Source: a virus
Reading direction: 5' to 3' (one strand)
IMG/VR virus record: IMGVR_UViG_3300044623_000563
Coordinates: 1 to 32,054 of that record
DNA length: 32,054 nt
Shown in pieces: positions 1 to 5,960 of the stretch. The translations under genes were made by a program, and so were the position numbers. The notes under the pieces are model-generated. The model saw nothing but the letters and a program-made list of their open reading frames with translations. It did no database searches and was not told the origin of the DNA. Each line of letters starts with the position of its first letter. Within the stretch, counting starts at the first letter, position 1.

Positions 1-92
1 TCCCAAGTCCAACCTATATCTTTGCCTCTTTCAACTCCATTTGTTCTGAAATGGTCTAATTCGGTCTTTACGTTTTCAAGTCTTTTATACAT
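1..92 (-). CDS. replicative helicase, N-terminal fragment cut by the window edge
   Basis: The ATG at 90-92 opens the first 30 residues of the same protein that is complete at 31008-32003. It is split only because the circular genome was opened inside the gene. The start overlaps the TGA of the replication gene at 92-94 (ATGA), so the two are translationally coupled. Residue 23 (Lys) is AAA here and AAG in the right-hand copy, a synonymous change. It is not a separate gene. Confidence 0.9.
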   Translation of the reverse strand, partial: MYKRLENVKTELDHFRTNGVERGKDIGWTW

Positions 93-143
93 CAGTCAAT
101 TATTCTATTGTGAAATGCATAAATAATTTTCTCTTCAGGAGCG
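1..143. repeat. terminal direct repeat, left copy
   Basis: Bases 1-143 match 31912-32054 at a constant offset of 31911, with substitutions at left positions 21, 131, 140 and 143 and no indels. This is what a circular or circularly permuted genome looks like when an assembly runs past its own start. All four differences are third codon positions of the two genes that cross the junction, so the two ends probably come from slightly different genomes. It is not an inverted terminal repeat. Confidence 0.93.
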
Positions 144-727
144 GAAATTTCATCGTTCCAACACTTACCGTTTAACCAAGTTAATGGATTTTTACGGTAT
201 TGAATATCTGTATTTGATTTAACATACAATTTTGCTTGTGATAAAATAAATGGTATTTCTTCCATTTTTATTTTTCTCCATACTTTTAAACATTTTTCCT
301 TATCAATTTTTTTATTATAAATATTCCAAAATAAATCAAAATCTAAAGCGATAGCGTTAGTTAATTCTTTATGTTTATTACTTAATACTTTATTCTTTAT
401 TATTAGCTGCAAGGGTTCCTTAAAGCCCCCTTCAAGTACCCCTTCAAGGGTATCGTTGTTAACTTGTTGTTTTTCAGCTTTTATCATTGCACCCTCTTTA
501 CCTTTCGCTTTAGAATCAATAATAAAATCCATCGTCTTTTTGTAGTTATTGAAATATTTTGCAACAATTTTAGTTTTTGGTACAATAATATTGTCTTGAT
601 AATACTCAGAAATGCAAAAAAGCCATTCGATATAATGCTTTTCATTTTCGAAGAAATCTTTTGCAAATTGCAAGTCTTCAAAATTTACCTTAAAAAAAGG
701 TTTTACTATTTTAATTGGTTTATCCAT
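92..727 (-). CDS. replication initiation / helicase-loader-like protein
   Basis: A 211-residue protein starting at the ATG at 725-727; the frame extends to 751 but only with a TTG. The N-terminal half (about 1-90) looks like a compact winged-helix-type domain. The C-terminal third carries a pattern common in phage replisome organisers and O/DnaT-like proteins: an F-W-x-I-Y segment, basic helices, then NPLTWLNGKCWNDE near the end. This family brings the replicative helicase to the origin. Context agrees: its stop overlaps the start of the RecA-fold helicase by 4 nt. The start codon lies inside a small hairpin of an unusual leader (726-830). A promoter-like box lies at 835-842. The family call is by pattern only; an unrelated DNA-binding protein is possible. 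Confidence 0.6.
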   Translation of the reverse strand: MDKPIKIVKPFFKVNFEDLQFAKDFFENEKHYIEWLFCISEYYQDNIIVPKTKIVAKYFNNYKKTMDFIIDSKAKGKEGAMIKAEKQQVNNDTLEGVLEGGFKEPLQLIIKNKVLSNKHKELTNAIALDFDLFWNIYNKKIDKEKCLKVWRKIKMEEIPFILSQAKLYVKSNTDIQYRKNPLTWLNGKCWNDEISAPEEKIIYAFHNRIID

Positions 728-830
728 AATCTGTCCATTATTAAATGACAAAACCCCTTTAAACTTTCGAGGGACAGCTCTACTAATTCAAAAGGGTTTT
801 AAATAATTTCTTTTATAACCTGTCCGTTAT
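726..830 (-). promoter_or_regulatory. structured leader: two GGACAG-loop hairpins around a CTGTCC-loop hairpin
   Basis: On the minus strand 830-815 reads ATAAC-GGACAG-GTTAT and 741-726 reads ATAAT-GGACAG-ATTAT. Both are 5-bp stems around the same six-base loop, and the one differing pair (C-G against T-A) keeps the pairing. Between them AAAACCC at 800-794 pairs with GGGTTTT at 756-750. That longer hairpin contains GAG-CTGTCC-CTC (780-769), whose loop is the exact complement of GGACAG. The downstream small hairpin includes the first two bases of the start codon at 727. The long hairpin could also be a weak terminator. Role unknown; regulation of the replication gene is inference. Confidence 0.5.
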
Positions 831-834
831 GCCA

Positions 835-842
835 CAAATATA
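835..842 (-). promoter_or_regulatory. possible promoter (TATATTTG -7 box)
   Basis: The minus strand reads TATATTTG, which fits the Bacteroidetes -7 consensus TAnnTTTG. It sits just past the end of the homing endonuclease gene and just before the structured leader. I see no TTG at the usual -33 distance, so the call is weak. Confidence 0.35.
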
Positions 843-856
843 CAAATAATATCTAA

Positions 857-1396
857 TTACTCGCTTTGTTTTAAAATTATTTGATTTAATGCTTTTACAT
901 AGGCTAAATGTGCTTCATATTCATCTGTGAATCTGCCTAAAAATACAGTTTTACCGTTAATATGTATTGAAGATTGCCAGTTCTGTAATGGCTTATAAAA
1001 ACAAACACCTCTATATTTTGATGAATCGTTATTGTTTTTAGTTTTTTTAGTGTTAAACCTATTTGTTACAATTTGTAAATTTTCAACTCTATTATCAGTT
1101 TTAATATCATTAATATGGTCAACAACTAATTTTAACCCACAAGGCTTGTGATTCAAAAAACTTTCAGCAACTAATTGATGTACTAATCTTTTTTTTCTAA
1201 TGCCATTAACGCATAAATGAACTTTAAAATAACCTTTTTCACTTATTGATTGTGACAATAATTTTCCCTCATGACAAACAATTGCATTTGACCTTCCCGT
1301 AATCCAGCATCTAGGATATGAATAAACCAAACCTGAATTTGATATTTGATAAATTCCCTCATAACCTAAAACATCCTTAAAAATTTCTATTTCCAT
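857..1396 (-). CDS. HNH homing endonuclease (NUMOD4 + HNH + AP2-like)
   Basis: A 179-residue protein with three recognisable parts. A NUMOD4-type N-terminus (about 3-50) has the YEGIYQISNSG pattern. An HNH nuclease core (about 90-115) has VDHINDIKTDNRVENLQIV, with the metal-binding His-Asn type residues. An AP2/ERF-like DNA-binding segment (about 126-175) has YRGVCFY, a tryptophan and FLGRFTDEYEAHLAY. Such enzymes nick or cut a specific site and spread into phage genomes that lack them. It starts 10 nt inside the end of the upstream gene and is followed by a non-coding leader, so it looks free-standing in the early operon. I see no intron halves in the flanking genes. Confidence 0.88.
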   Translation of the reverse strand: MEIEIFKDVLGYEGIYQISNSGLVYSYPRCWITGRSNAIVCHEGKLLSQSISEKGYFKVHLCVNGIRKKRLVHQLVAESFLNHKPCGLKLVVDHINDIKTDNRVENLQIVTNRFNTKKTKNNNDSSKYRGVCFYKPLQNWQSSIHINGKTVFLGRFTDEYEAHLAYVKALNQIILKQSE

Positions 1397-1671
1397 AATA
1401 TTTGATTATTAATTAAAATTATTTGTGTTAATATCTTTCCGTTAAGACCAACACAATGATAAAATCCTTTTTCAGATGTTGATAAGTACGAAATAGTATC
1501 GAAATTATAAATCGTAATACCTTTCATTTTGCTCACACCATCGTTTTTAACGTAGCCATAAAATTCAAATTTTCTAACGTTGTTAGGGAAATTGATAAGT
1601 TGAACTTCTAAAGTCCGGTATCGGTTGATTTCTCGTCTTAATGTTCTCATATTCTTAGTTATTATCTTCAT
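1387..1671 (-). CDS. conserved-looking hypothetical protein (94 aa)
   Basis: A 94-residue basic protein with an ATG at 1669-1671 after the A-rich leader AATTAATT. The N-terminus is rich in Arg and Lys (MRTLRREINRYRTL); the rest looks like a small beta-rich fold with several Tyr and Phe. No motif I recognise. It overlaps the stop of the DnaA-domain protein upstream by 17 nt and the start of the HNH endonuclease by 10 nt, so it is part of the tightly packed early operon. The overlap into the HNH gene suggests the endonuclease arrived without breaking this frame, or altered its last few codons. Confidence 0.6.
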   Translation of the reverse strand: MKIITKNMRTLRREINRYRTLEVQLINFPNNVRKFEFYGYVKNDGVSKMKGITIYNFDTISYLSTSEKGFYHCVGLNGKILTQIILINNQILWK

Positions 1672-2044
1672 AATTAATTGATTTTACCTTTAACCTGGGA
1701 CTTCTAAAATAATTAATTCTGCGGATAGTTGACAAAGGGCGTTTAGTGTAAACAATAGTTACTTTCTCGCAGTTGTTGAGCTGAGCTTCAATGCTTTTAA
1801 TGTTCCATAAGAAGATTTCGTCTTTTTCTTTAACGAAATAATAGTACACTTTTAAGGCGTGTAATACCGTTGCGTGGTCTTTATTGAATAACTCACCTAT
1901 TGCAGTTAAAGAAAGCTCCGTGTTTTGTCTAATAAAGTTAAATGCTGCTGCGCGTGCGTATACCGTTTCCCTTTTACGAGATGGTTTTATTAACCCGTTG
2001 CGCTCGCAAATGTAAACCACTTTTTTTAAATCAATTTGTTTCAT
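1655..2044 (-). CDS. stand-alone DnaA domain IV-like DNA-binding protein
   Basis: About 129 residues from the ATG at 2044; an in-frame ATG at 2068 gives 137. Residues about 24-70 carry the DnaA C-terminal helix-turn-helix pattern: RxxxxxxRAAAFNFIR, then SLTAIGELFNKDHATVLHALK. KDHATVLHA corresponds to the (R)DHTTVLHA signature that contacts the DnaA box. There is no AAA+ ATPase part, so it cannot be a full initiator. The basic tail (about 95-129, many Arg and Lys) may add DNA affinity. The gene sits two genes before the replication initiator-like gene, so it may bind the phage origin, act as a regulator, or compete with host DnaA. The domain call is strong; the role is inference. Confidence 0.75.
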   Translation of the reverse strand: MKQIDLKKVVYICERNGLIKPSRKRETVYARAAAFNFIRQNTELSLTAIGELFNKDHATVLHALKVYYYFVKEKDEIFLWNIKSIEAQLNNCEKVTIVYTKRPLSTIRRINYFRSPRLKVKSINYEDNN

Positions 2045-2285
2045 CTGTAATATCTTTAAATTGTTCATCTAACCACCCTAAAAACGCTCTTTGTATATCG
2101 TTTTGTTGAATTATCGTTTCCTTATCTGCTATATCCATAAAATGCTTGTCCTGATTTCTTATCGTTCTCACTACTTCATTTTGTAGCTGTTTCGCCTTGA
2201 ATCTGAACGGAAAATCTTCAAGTTTATCGGCAACGCTTGGAAGTATTGACATTATAACGGTTAGGTTAAATTGTTCTTTTGTCAT
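2031..2285 (-). CDS. hypothetical protein (84 aa)
   Basis: An 84-residue, mostly helical acidic/basic protein with no motif I recognise. The ATG (2283-2285) overlaps the stop of the 53-aa gene upstream (ATGA). Its own end overlaps the start of the DnaA-domain protein by 14 nt if that gene starts at 2044, or 38 nt if at 2068. Position and coupling suggest an early function related to replication or host takeover, but the sequence itself gives no function. Confidence 0.65.
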   Translation of the reverse strand: MTKEQFNLTVIMSILPSVADKLEDFPFRFKAKQLQNEVVRTIRNQDKHFMDIADKETIIQQNDIQRAFLGWLDEQFKDITDETN

Positions 2286-2443
2286 TTCGCTACTTGTTGG
2301 TTAATAACTTCTAAATAATCAAGGTAAAGAGTTACGTTAAAACTTCCGCCTTTGTCATTCTCGGACTTTTGACCTCTCCAGTGTCTTACCATCTGCGCAA
2401 GGTTTGGAGTTAATTTTATAAATGTGTTAATTTTAGTTTTCAT
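2282..2443 (-). CDS. small hypothetical protein (53 aa)
   Basis: ATG at 2441-2443, TGA at 2282-2284, 53 codons: starts MKTKINTFIKLTPNLAQMV and ends in INQQVAK. It is supported by ATGA overlaps at both ends (2440-2443 with the upstream gene, 2282-2285 with the downstream one), which fills an otherwise empty 150-nt gap in a packed operon. Its RHWRGQKSE segment is basic. No family recognised. Confidence 0.7.
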   Translation of the reverse strand: MKTKINTFIKLTPNLAQMVRHWRGQKSENDKGGSFNVTLYLDYLEVINQQVAK

Positions 2444-2685
2444 CGTTCCGCTATTTTTGTTATTACTCTAATTTTTTGTGAATCTTCCAGGTCGTAATCT
2501 TCAACTACTTCTAAAATCTCGGTTAAATTCTTTTCTAAAAATGCAACTTTTTTGGCACATTCACGTTCATTTGTCAAGTCGTTAACTAATACTTCTATTG
2601 AGCGTTCAAGTTGCTTAGATGGGTTGTTTTCGTATGCATCAATCATTATACACAACGTGACTAAGGTATCTTTTAATTCTTTCAT
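2440..2685 (-). CDS. hypothetical helical protein (81 aa)
   Basis: An 81-residue protein predicted by eye to be almost wholly alpha-helical, with alternating Glu/Lys and Leu/Val spacing that could form a coiled coil (about 20-75). It starts four bases inside the previous stop (ATGA) and ends the same way. No function can be assigned. Confidence 0.65.
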   Translation of the reverse strand: MKELKDTLVTLCIMIDAYENNPSKQLERSIEVLVNDLTNERECAKKVAFLEKNLTEILEVVEDYDLEDSQKIRVITKIAER

Positions 2686-2701
2686 AATTCTAAAATTTGT
2701 G
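2682..2701. repeat. 20-bp exact repeat at a gene junction, copy 1
   Basis: The sequence TCATAATTCTAAAATTTGTG occurs here and again at 2885-2904. Each copy encodes the last residues (QILEL) and stop of one small gene and the ATG of the next, so the junction itself is duplicated. Confidence 0.9.
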
Positions 2702-2888
2702 ATTTAACATCTCTCCAATAAATTGCTCTTTCGTAATTCTGTGCCTGGACCATTTCTGTACGTATATTCTCAGCTGCAAGTAACGCGCATTGTTTTGTAT
2801 AATTCAATGTATAATGGTGTTCGCCTCTTTGAACTAAAATCTGAAAAATATTATCCACTAATTCTTCGGCTTTCTCTTTTGGTGTCAT
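2682..2888 (-). CDS. hypothetical protein (68 aa), Bacteroidetes phage type
   Basis: A 68-residue protein beginning MTPKEKAEELVDNIFQIL with a central TKQCALLAAENI segment. This arrangement resembles a small helical protein I have seen repeatedly in Bacteroidetes phages and prophages, whose function is unknown. It overlaps its neighbours by 4 nt on both sides. Its last six residues (SQILEL) nearly equal the end of the next gene upstream (AQILEL), part of an exact 20-bp junction repeat. Confidence 0.72.
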   Translation of the reverse strand: MTPKEKAEELVDNIFQILVQRGEHHYTLNYTKQCALLAAENIRTEMVQAQNYERAIYWRDVKSQILEL

Positions 2889-2904
2889 AATTCTAAAATT
2901 TGTG
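2885..2904. repeat. 20-bp exact repeat at a gene junction, copy 2
   Basis: Second copy of the 2682-2701 repeat, 203 bp away. It covers the stop of the 70-aa gene and the start of the 68-aa gene. Confidence 0.9.
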
Positions 2905-3097
2905 CTAATGTTTTTTGATAACTGTATTTTAAACGTTTTATTCCTGCTTCAACTATTTCAGTGTCTTTTAAAGTGAACCCGTTTGCCCCTGCGAGACGAT
3001 TGTAAGCCTTCATAGTGTTTAAACGTTCAATCATACCTTCGTACATATTTAAATAGTCTGAGGCTCTTAAATGAAGTGTTTGTATTTTTTCTAACAT
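2885..3097 (-). CDS. hypothetical helical protein (70 aa)
   Basis: A 70-residue, mainly helical protein (MLEKIQTLHLRASDYLNMYE at the start). Its stop overlaps the next ATG. It begins 3 nt after the stop of the first gene of the operon with the leader TAAATTATG. It shares the QILEL ending with the following gene but is otherwise unlike it, so a duplication of the whole gene is not visible. Function unknown. Confidence 0.65.
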   Translation of the reverse strand: MLEKIQTLHLRASDYLNMYEGMIERLNTMKAYNRLAGANGFTLKDTEIVEAGIKRLKYSYQKTLAQILEL

Positions 3098-3100
3098 AAT

Positions 3101-3412
3101 TTAAAGTTTTGCAAATCCTGCGTTAAATTCTATTCTATCTAATTTATCATTCAAAAATAAATCGTAAAAAACTTCTGCTGTTCCATACGCTTTACCATTG
3201 TATTGTAATTCCTTGTCAAATACTGATGTTATAGTCATACTAGTAAATTTTCTTTTTTCAAGTTCTAAAATGTTAACTCCAAAACTTTTTAAATTGTCGT
3301 GTGAAGCTGTTCCTTTACTTGTTTGGATTCTCAAAGATTGAACTTTTTTAAGTTCGTTTTTGTGATTAACACACCACGCTTTGAATTCTGATATTGACAT
3401 TTCTAAATACAT
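3101..3412 (-). CDS. hypothetical protein, first gene of the early operon (103 aa)
   Basis: I place the start at the ATG at 3410-3412, giving 103 residues from MYLEMSISEFKAW; the open frame continues upstream to 3472 but that stretch holds the promoter box (3432-3439). The protein is mixed alpha/beta with no motif I know. A Ser/Thr-rich basic middle segment is followed by an aromatic C-terminus (NGKAYGTAEVFYDLFL). Being first after the operator-like repeats and promoter, it may be one of the earliest expressed proteins of this operon. Confidence 0.65.
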   Translation of the reverse strand: MYLEMSISEFKAWCVNHKNELKKVQSLRIQTSKGTASHDNLKSFGVNILELEKRKFTSMTITSVFDKELQYNGKAYGTAEVFYDLFLNDKLDRIEFNAGFAKL

Positions 3413-3431
3413 ATTGTTTTGTTTTGTCTTA

Positions 3432-3464
3432 CAAATATATATAAACTTTTCTTTTATATAACAA
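3432..3464 (-). promoter_or_regulatory. early promoter P1 (TTG / TATATTTG)
   Basis: The minus strand has TTG at 3464-3462, a 22-nt spacer and TATATTTG at 3439-3432, then an A-rich 19-nt stretch to the ATG at 3412. The box fits the Bacteroidetes TAnnTTTG consensus. The surrounding 40-odd bases are nearly the same as at 30130-30159, which supports both as real promoters. Confidence 0.65.
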
Positions 3465-3487
3465 TAAATCACAAAATAAGTTGAAAA

Positions 3488-3528
3488 ATACGTAGAACTA
3501 CGTAGATAAACTAAGTAGAACTACGTAG
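3488..3528. repeat. array of four CTACGTAG-like palindromes (operator candidate)
   Basis: The plus strand contains TACGTA at 3489-3494 and the 8-bp palindromes CTACGTAG at 3498-3505 and 3521-3528, plus the near-copy CTAAGTAG at 3511-3518. Centres are spaced 10, 13 and 10 bp. The block AACTACGTAG recurs exactly (3496-3505, 3519-3528). It lies between the endolysin stop and promoter P1, so a repressor or activator site is the simplest reading. The same palindromes could fold into a hairpin that ends late transcription. Confidence 0.7.
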
Positions 3529-3537
3529 AAAAATGCA

Positions 3538-4002
3538 TTAAAATAGTAGATTAGAATTCTCTTCGTAAGGTAAATAAGAAGTTTTACCGTTCTTTTTTAC
3601 AGCAATTAATGCTTGCTTTCTGTTTCTCCCTTTTTTATAAGATATGTGGAACCAACTTGCTTTGCCATTTATCGGAAATTCTGCAATCATTTGGTCAAAC
3701 ACAACATTTTCAATTATCCAATCGAATAACTCTTTATCGTGCAAATCAACGTCCATCGCCTCACCTTTACAATGCTGACTTGAAACAGCCCCTCCAATGC
3801 GAGAATTCACACGCAGCGAGCGAAACCCACTACTTATATTAATAGGTCGTTTGATGTGCTCTCGGATAGGCTCGAATACATTTTCACACAATTGTATAGC
3901 AGCTTCTTTTTCAGTAAATCCCATCTTATTAGATATGCCGTGTTTCACCGCAGTAGATGAACGCTCGAATTCTTCAATGGTGACGTGTTTCGATAGTATC
4001 AT
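3538..4002 (-). CDS. endolysin, peptidase M15 family (zinc D,D/L,D-carboxypeptidase type)
   Basis: A 154-residue protein with the M15A zinc-peptidase signature: SSGFRSLRVN, then SSQHCKGEAMDVDL (His77 and Asp84 as zinc ligands) and WFHISY (His119). The family cuts peptide stems or cross-links of peptidoglycan; as the last gene of the late operon, next to a holin-like gene, it is the likely lysis enzyme. There is no signal peptide, which fits release through a holin. It is the size of a single catalytic domain with no separate wall-binding module. It starts 4 nt inside the stop of the holin-like gene. Confidence 0.88.
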   Translation of the reverse strand: MILSKHVTIEEFERSSTAVKHGISNKMGFTEKEAAIQLCENVFEPIREHIKRPINISSGFRSLRVNSRIGGAVSSQHCKGEAMDVDLHDKELFDWIIENVVFDQMIAEFPINGKASWFHISYKKGRNRKQALIAVKKNGKTSYLPYEENSNLLF

Positions 4003-4202
4003 TTTACTACTTTTTGAGCGTGAAATAATGCCTTGCCGCCAAATATAGCAGCACCAACTGACAATAAAGTGATTCCAAGCGGAGCCGTAACAACTCCTAA
4101 TGTTAGAATGGTTGCACAGGCAACACCGATAGCCGTTGCAATTTTACCTTTTTTACGGTCTGATAAAGGCGTTCTTGTCTTAATTCGTTCGATTAAATTC
4201 AT
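3999..4202 (-). CDS. holin-like membrane protein (67 aa)
   Basis: A 67-residue protein with a basic N-terminus (IERIKTRTPLSDRKKGK), two hydrophobic segments (about 21-39 and 41-57) separated by a Pro-Leu-Gly turn, and a short basic tail ending KVVK. Small size, two membrane spans and position directly before the endolysin with a 4-nt overlap fit a class II-type holin. No sequence family is recognised, so the call rests on topology and context. A general membrane protein of lysis control is the alternative. Confidence 0.6.
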   Translation of the reverse strand: MNLIERIKTRTPLSDRKKGKIATAIGVACATILTLGVVTAPLGITLLSVGAAIFGGKALFHAQKVVK

Positions 4203-4432
4203 GTTTTTTTTATTTTTACGGTTAATTTTTCGGGAATAATAGCAAATAAATGTGAAGGTGATTCCGTTTTATTTTCGCTTTTTTGTTGGTTACGGATTTC
4301 ATACATCCTATCACTCCAGCAATCCTCAAGTTTCGTTTCTAAGTTATTCACTCGTATAGTAGTAATCGAGAGCCAAGCGCACAACACTCCCGTCACTCCG
4401 TATTTTTTAGTAATTTCTGCTATTTCATTCAT
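4199..4432 (-). CDS. membrane-anchored lysis-cassette protein (77 aa)
   Basis: A 77-residue protein with one hydrophobic segment near the N-terminus (about 11-26, VTGVLCAWLSITTI), then a helical charged stretch (NNLETKLEDCWSDRMYEIRNQQ) and a beta-like tail. This layout resembles an inner-membrane spanin subunit or a holin partner, but no matching outer-membrane lipoprotein gene is visible. It overlaps the holin-like start by 4 nt, so it belongs to the lysis cassette. Confidence 0.55.
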   Translation of the reverse strand: MNEIAEITKKYGVTGVLCAWLSITTIRVNNLETKLEDCWSDRMYEIRNQQKSENKTESPSHLFAIIPEKLTVKIKKT

Positions 4433-4458
4433 TATATCTTATGGTTTCAGCTTCAAAG

Positions 4459-5637
4459 TTAATAAAAAGTACGTTGACTCTTGAATTTATCCGCTACTTT
4501 ACATTTTAAAACCGCTTTTCTGCTGAAATCTTTGTACTCAACTTCTGGACTTTCCGATACGATAACGGGCAAATCTAAATATCTATACGAGTGATTGTGA
4601 GCGTTATAATCGGATATGAATAACTCATTTTCCGAGATAAAAAACAGCTCTAATAACGGGCGTAAAATACATTCGTTTTCAGGGTCTGTTATAATTTCGT
4701 AGTCGTTTAGATTTTCTCTGATTACTCGCTTCATTTCTCTATTGTCGTAGATAATATTGTCGATTGCCATATTAGGTTGTCTGTTTCCTAAGTAACCGTA
4801 AAATCTATGCGTACTTTCCACGTTTGAATTTGTGAAATCTATTCCGTCAATAGTTTGTTTACCGTTGAATATAGCACGCACTCGAGCCGTTTTAAGAGCA
4901 TTATGTATGCTATAAGGTAATAGTTTATAATCACCCCATAATAACGTCCCTGATAAGCCCGAAATACTATATTCAATAGCAAGTGTATAGTTGCCTTGAC
5001 CGTATGTAGTTAGAATTTCGTTCCAATCGCACGTTGCATAGAAAGCATTGATTTCATTTGGGAAAGTATTAATCTCGAAAGTGCCTAAAACGTTTGCATC
5101 ACAATCTAATATCTGAAATTCTGCGGTATCTGCATCCGAAGATAGTTTTATCCAAAAAGACGTAAGGTCATTTTTCCAACTTTCCGCACTTGAGCCTAAA
5201 ACAAGTTGCTCACAACAACAATCTTTTATCCCTCTATCTTGTTCAGTGAATGACTGCGGCAATTTAATAGCAATGTATTCTCTAAATATACGGTCTTCAA
5301 TACCACAATTAAGAATGATAGGTATACAATCAGCTGTAGTAAACTCGTCGAATATTGCGCCCATCTGAGTCCATACCGGCATACTTCCCAAAGGCGGACA
5401 AGGCGGCTCAGAATCTTTCCAAGCCGTTGCAACTGGAAAAGCAGGCGAGCCTAAGCCTCCATAAGTAACTTCCCATTGACCACCCGATGTATTATAATAC
5501 AGATAATAATCTACACCTAAATAAGTCCAAGTGTAATAATTCTCGCTGTTATAAGTGCCTGCAATGTCTAACTCTACAACTGTAGAAGTTAGCTCGTCAA
5601 GGAGTCGAAATTCTATACGTATACATTCGCACGCCAT
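4459..5637 (-). CDS. probable virion tip/fibre-associated protein (392 aa)
   Basis: A 392-residue, beta-rich protein with many aromatic residues (YYTWTYLGVDYYLYYNTSGG near 34-53) and an unusual number of cysteines (CEC at 3-5, three adjacent Cys near 142, several more). The N-terminal 100 residues look like an adhesion-type beta domain; the C-terminal 140 residues are a second, more charged domain. It lies after the tail fibre and before the lysis genes, where receptor-binding or tip proteins are often found. No family recognised, so function comes from position only. Confidence 0.5.
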   Translation of the reverse strand: MACECIRIEFRLLDELTSTVVELDIAGTYNSENYYTWTYLGVDYYLYYNTSGGQWEVTYGGLGSPAFPVATAWKDSEPPCPPLGSMPVWTQMGAIFDEFTTADCIPIILNCGIEDRIFREYIAIKLPQSFTEQDRGIKDCCCEQLVLGSSAESWKNDLTSFWIKLSSDADTAEFQILDCDANVLGTFEINTFPNEINAFYATCDWNEILTTYGQGNYTLAIEYSISGLSGTLLWGDYKLLPYSIHNALKTARVRAIFNGKQTIDGIDFTNSNVESTHRFYGYLGNRQPNMAIDNIIYDNREMKRVIRENLNDYEIITDPENECILRPLLELFFISENELFISDYNAHNHSYRYLDLPVIVSESPEVEYKDFSRKAVLKCKVADKFKSQRTFY

Positions 5638-5639
5638 AA

Positions 5640-5945
5640 TTATAGTATCTCAGTTGTATAGCCTAGTTGCTCAAATGCTAAACTTGCGTACTTGTTAGCT
5701 GCATTAATGTCTTGTAATTCAGTTGGTAATATTTCGACTGTGAAATTACCTTGCTGAACATCTGTAAAGATAGGTTGGTTACTTTCATAAGTAGTTCTAC
5801 TTGCGTATGTTACAACTGCTATTTCAAGCGTTTTACCGTCTGCTCTAGCAGCGAATTCAAGCCTTGCATAGATGCTTTCTAAATTCAATTCAGTACCTAA
5901 AATTGTGATACTCTTGTCTTTGTTTGCTTTTATTAAAATTGCCAT
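5640..5945 (-). CDS. hypothetical tail-region protein (101 aa)
   Basis: A 101-residue protein whose start has the typical leader TAATTATG. The sequence looks like alternating beta strands (ITILGTELNLESIYARLEF and TLEIAVVTYASR) followed by a C-terminal helix. It sits between the fibre and the 392-aa protein with 2-nt and 15-nt gaps, so it is probably a minor virion protein or a fibre chaperone. Nothing in the sequence settles this. Confidence 0.55.
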   Translation of the reverse strand: MAILIKANKDKSITILGTELNLESIYARLEFAARADGKTLEIAVVTYASRTTYESNQPIFTDVQQGNFTVEILPTELQDINAANKYASLAFEQLGYTTEIL

Positions 5946-5960
5946 AATTATGTTTATTTT

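Noticed and set aside
1-143. Sequencing errors as the cause of the end mismatches
   Set aside because: All four differences are third codon positions with no indels; errors would not respect codon position.
857-1396. Group I intron around the HNH gene
   Set aside because: The genes on either side are not two halves of one protein, and I could not find intron core elements by eye.
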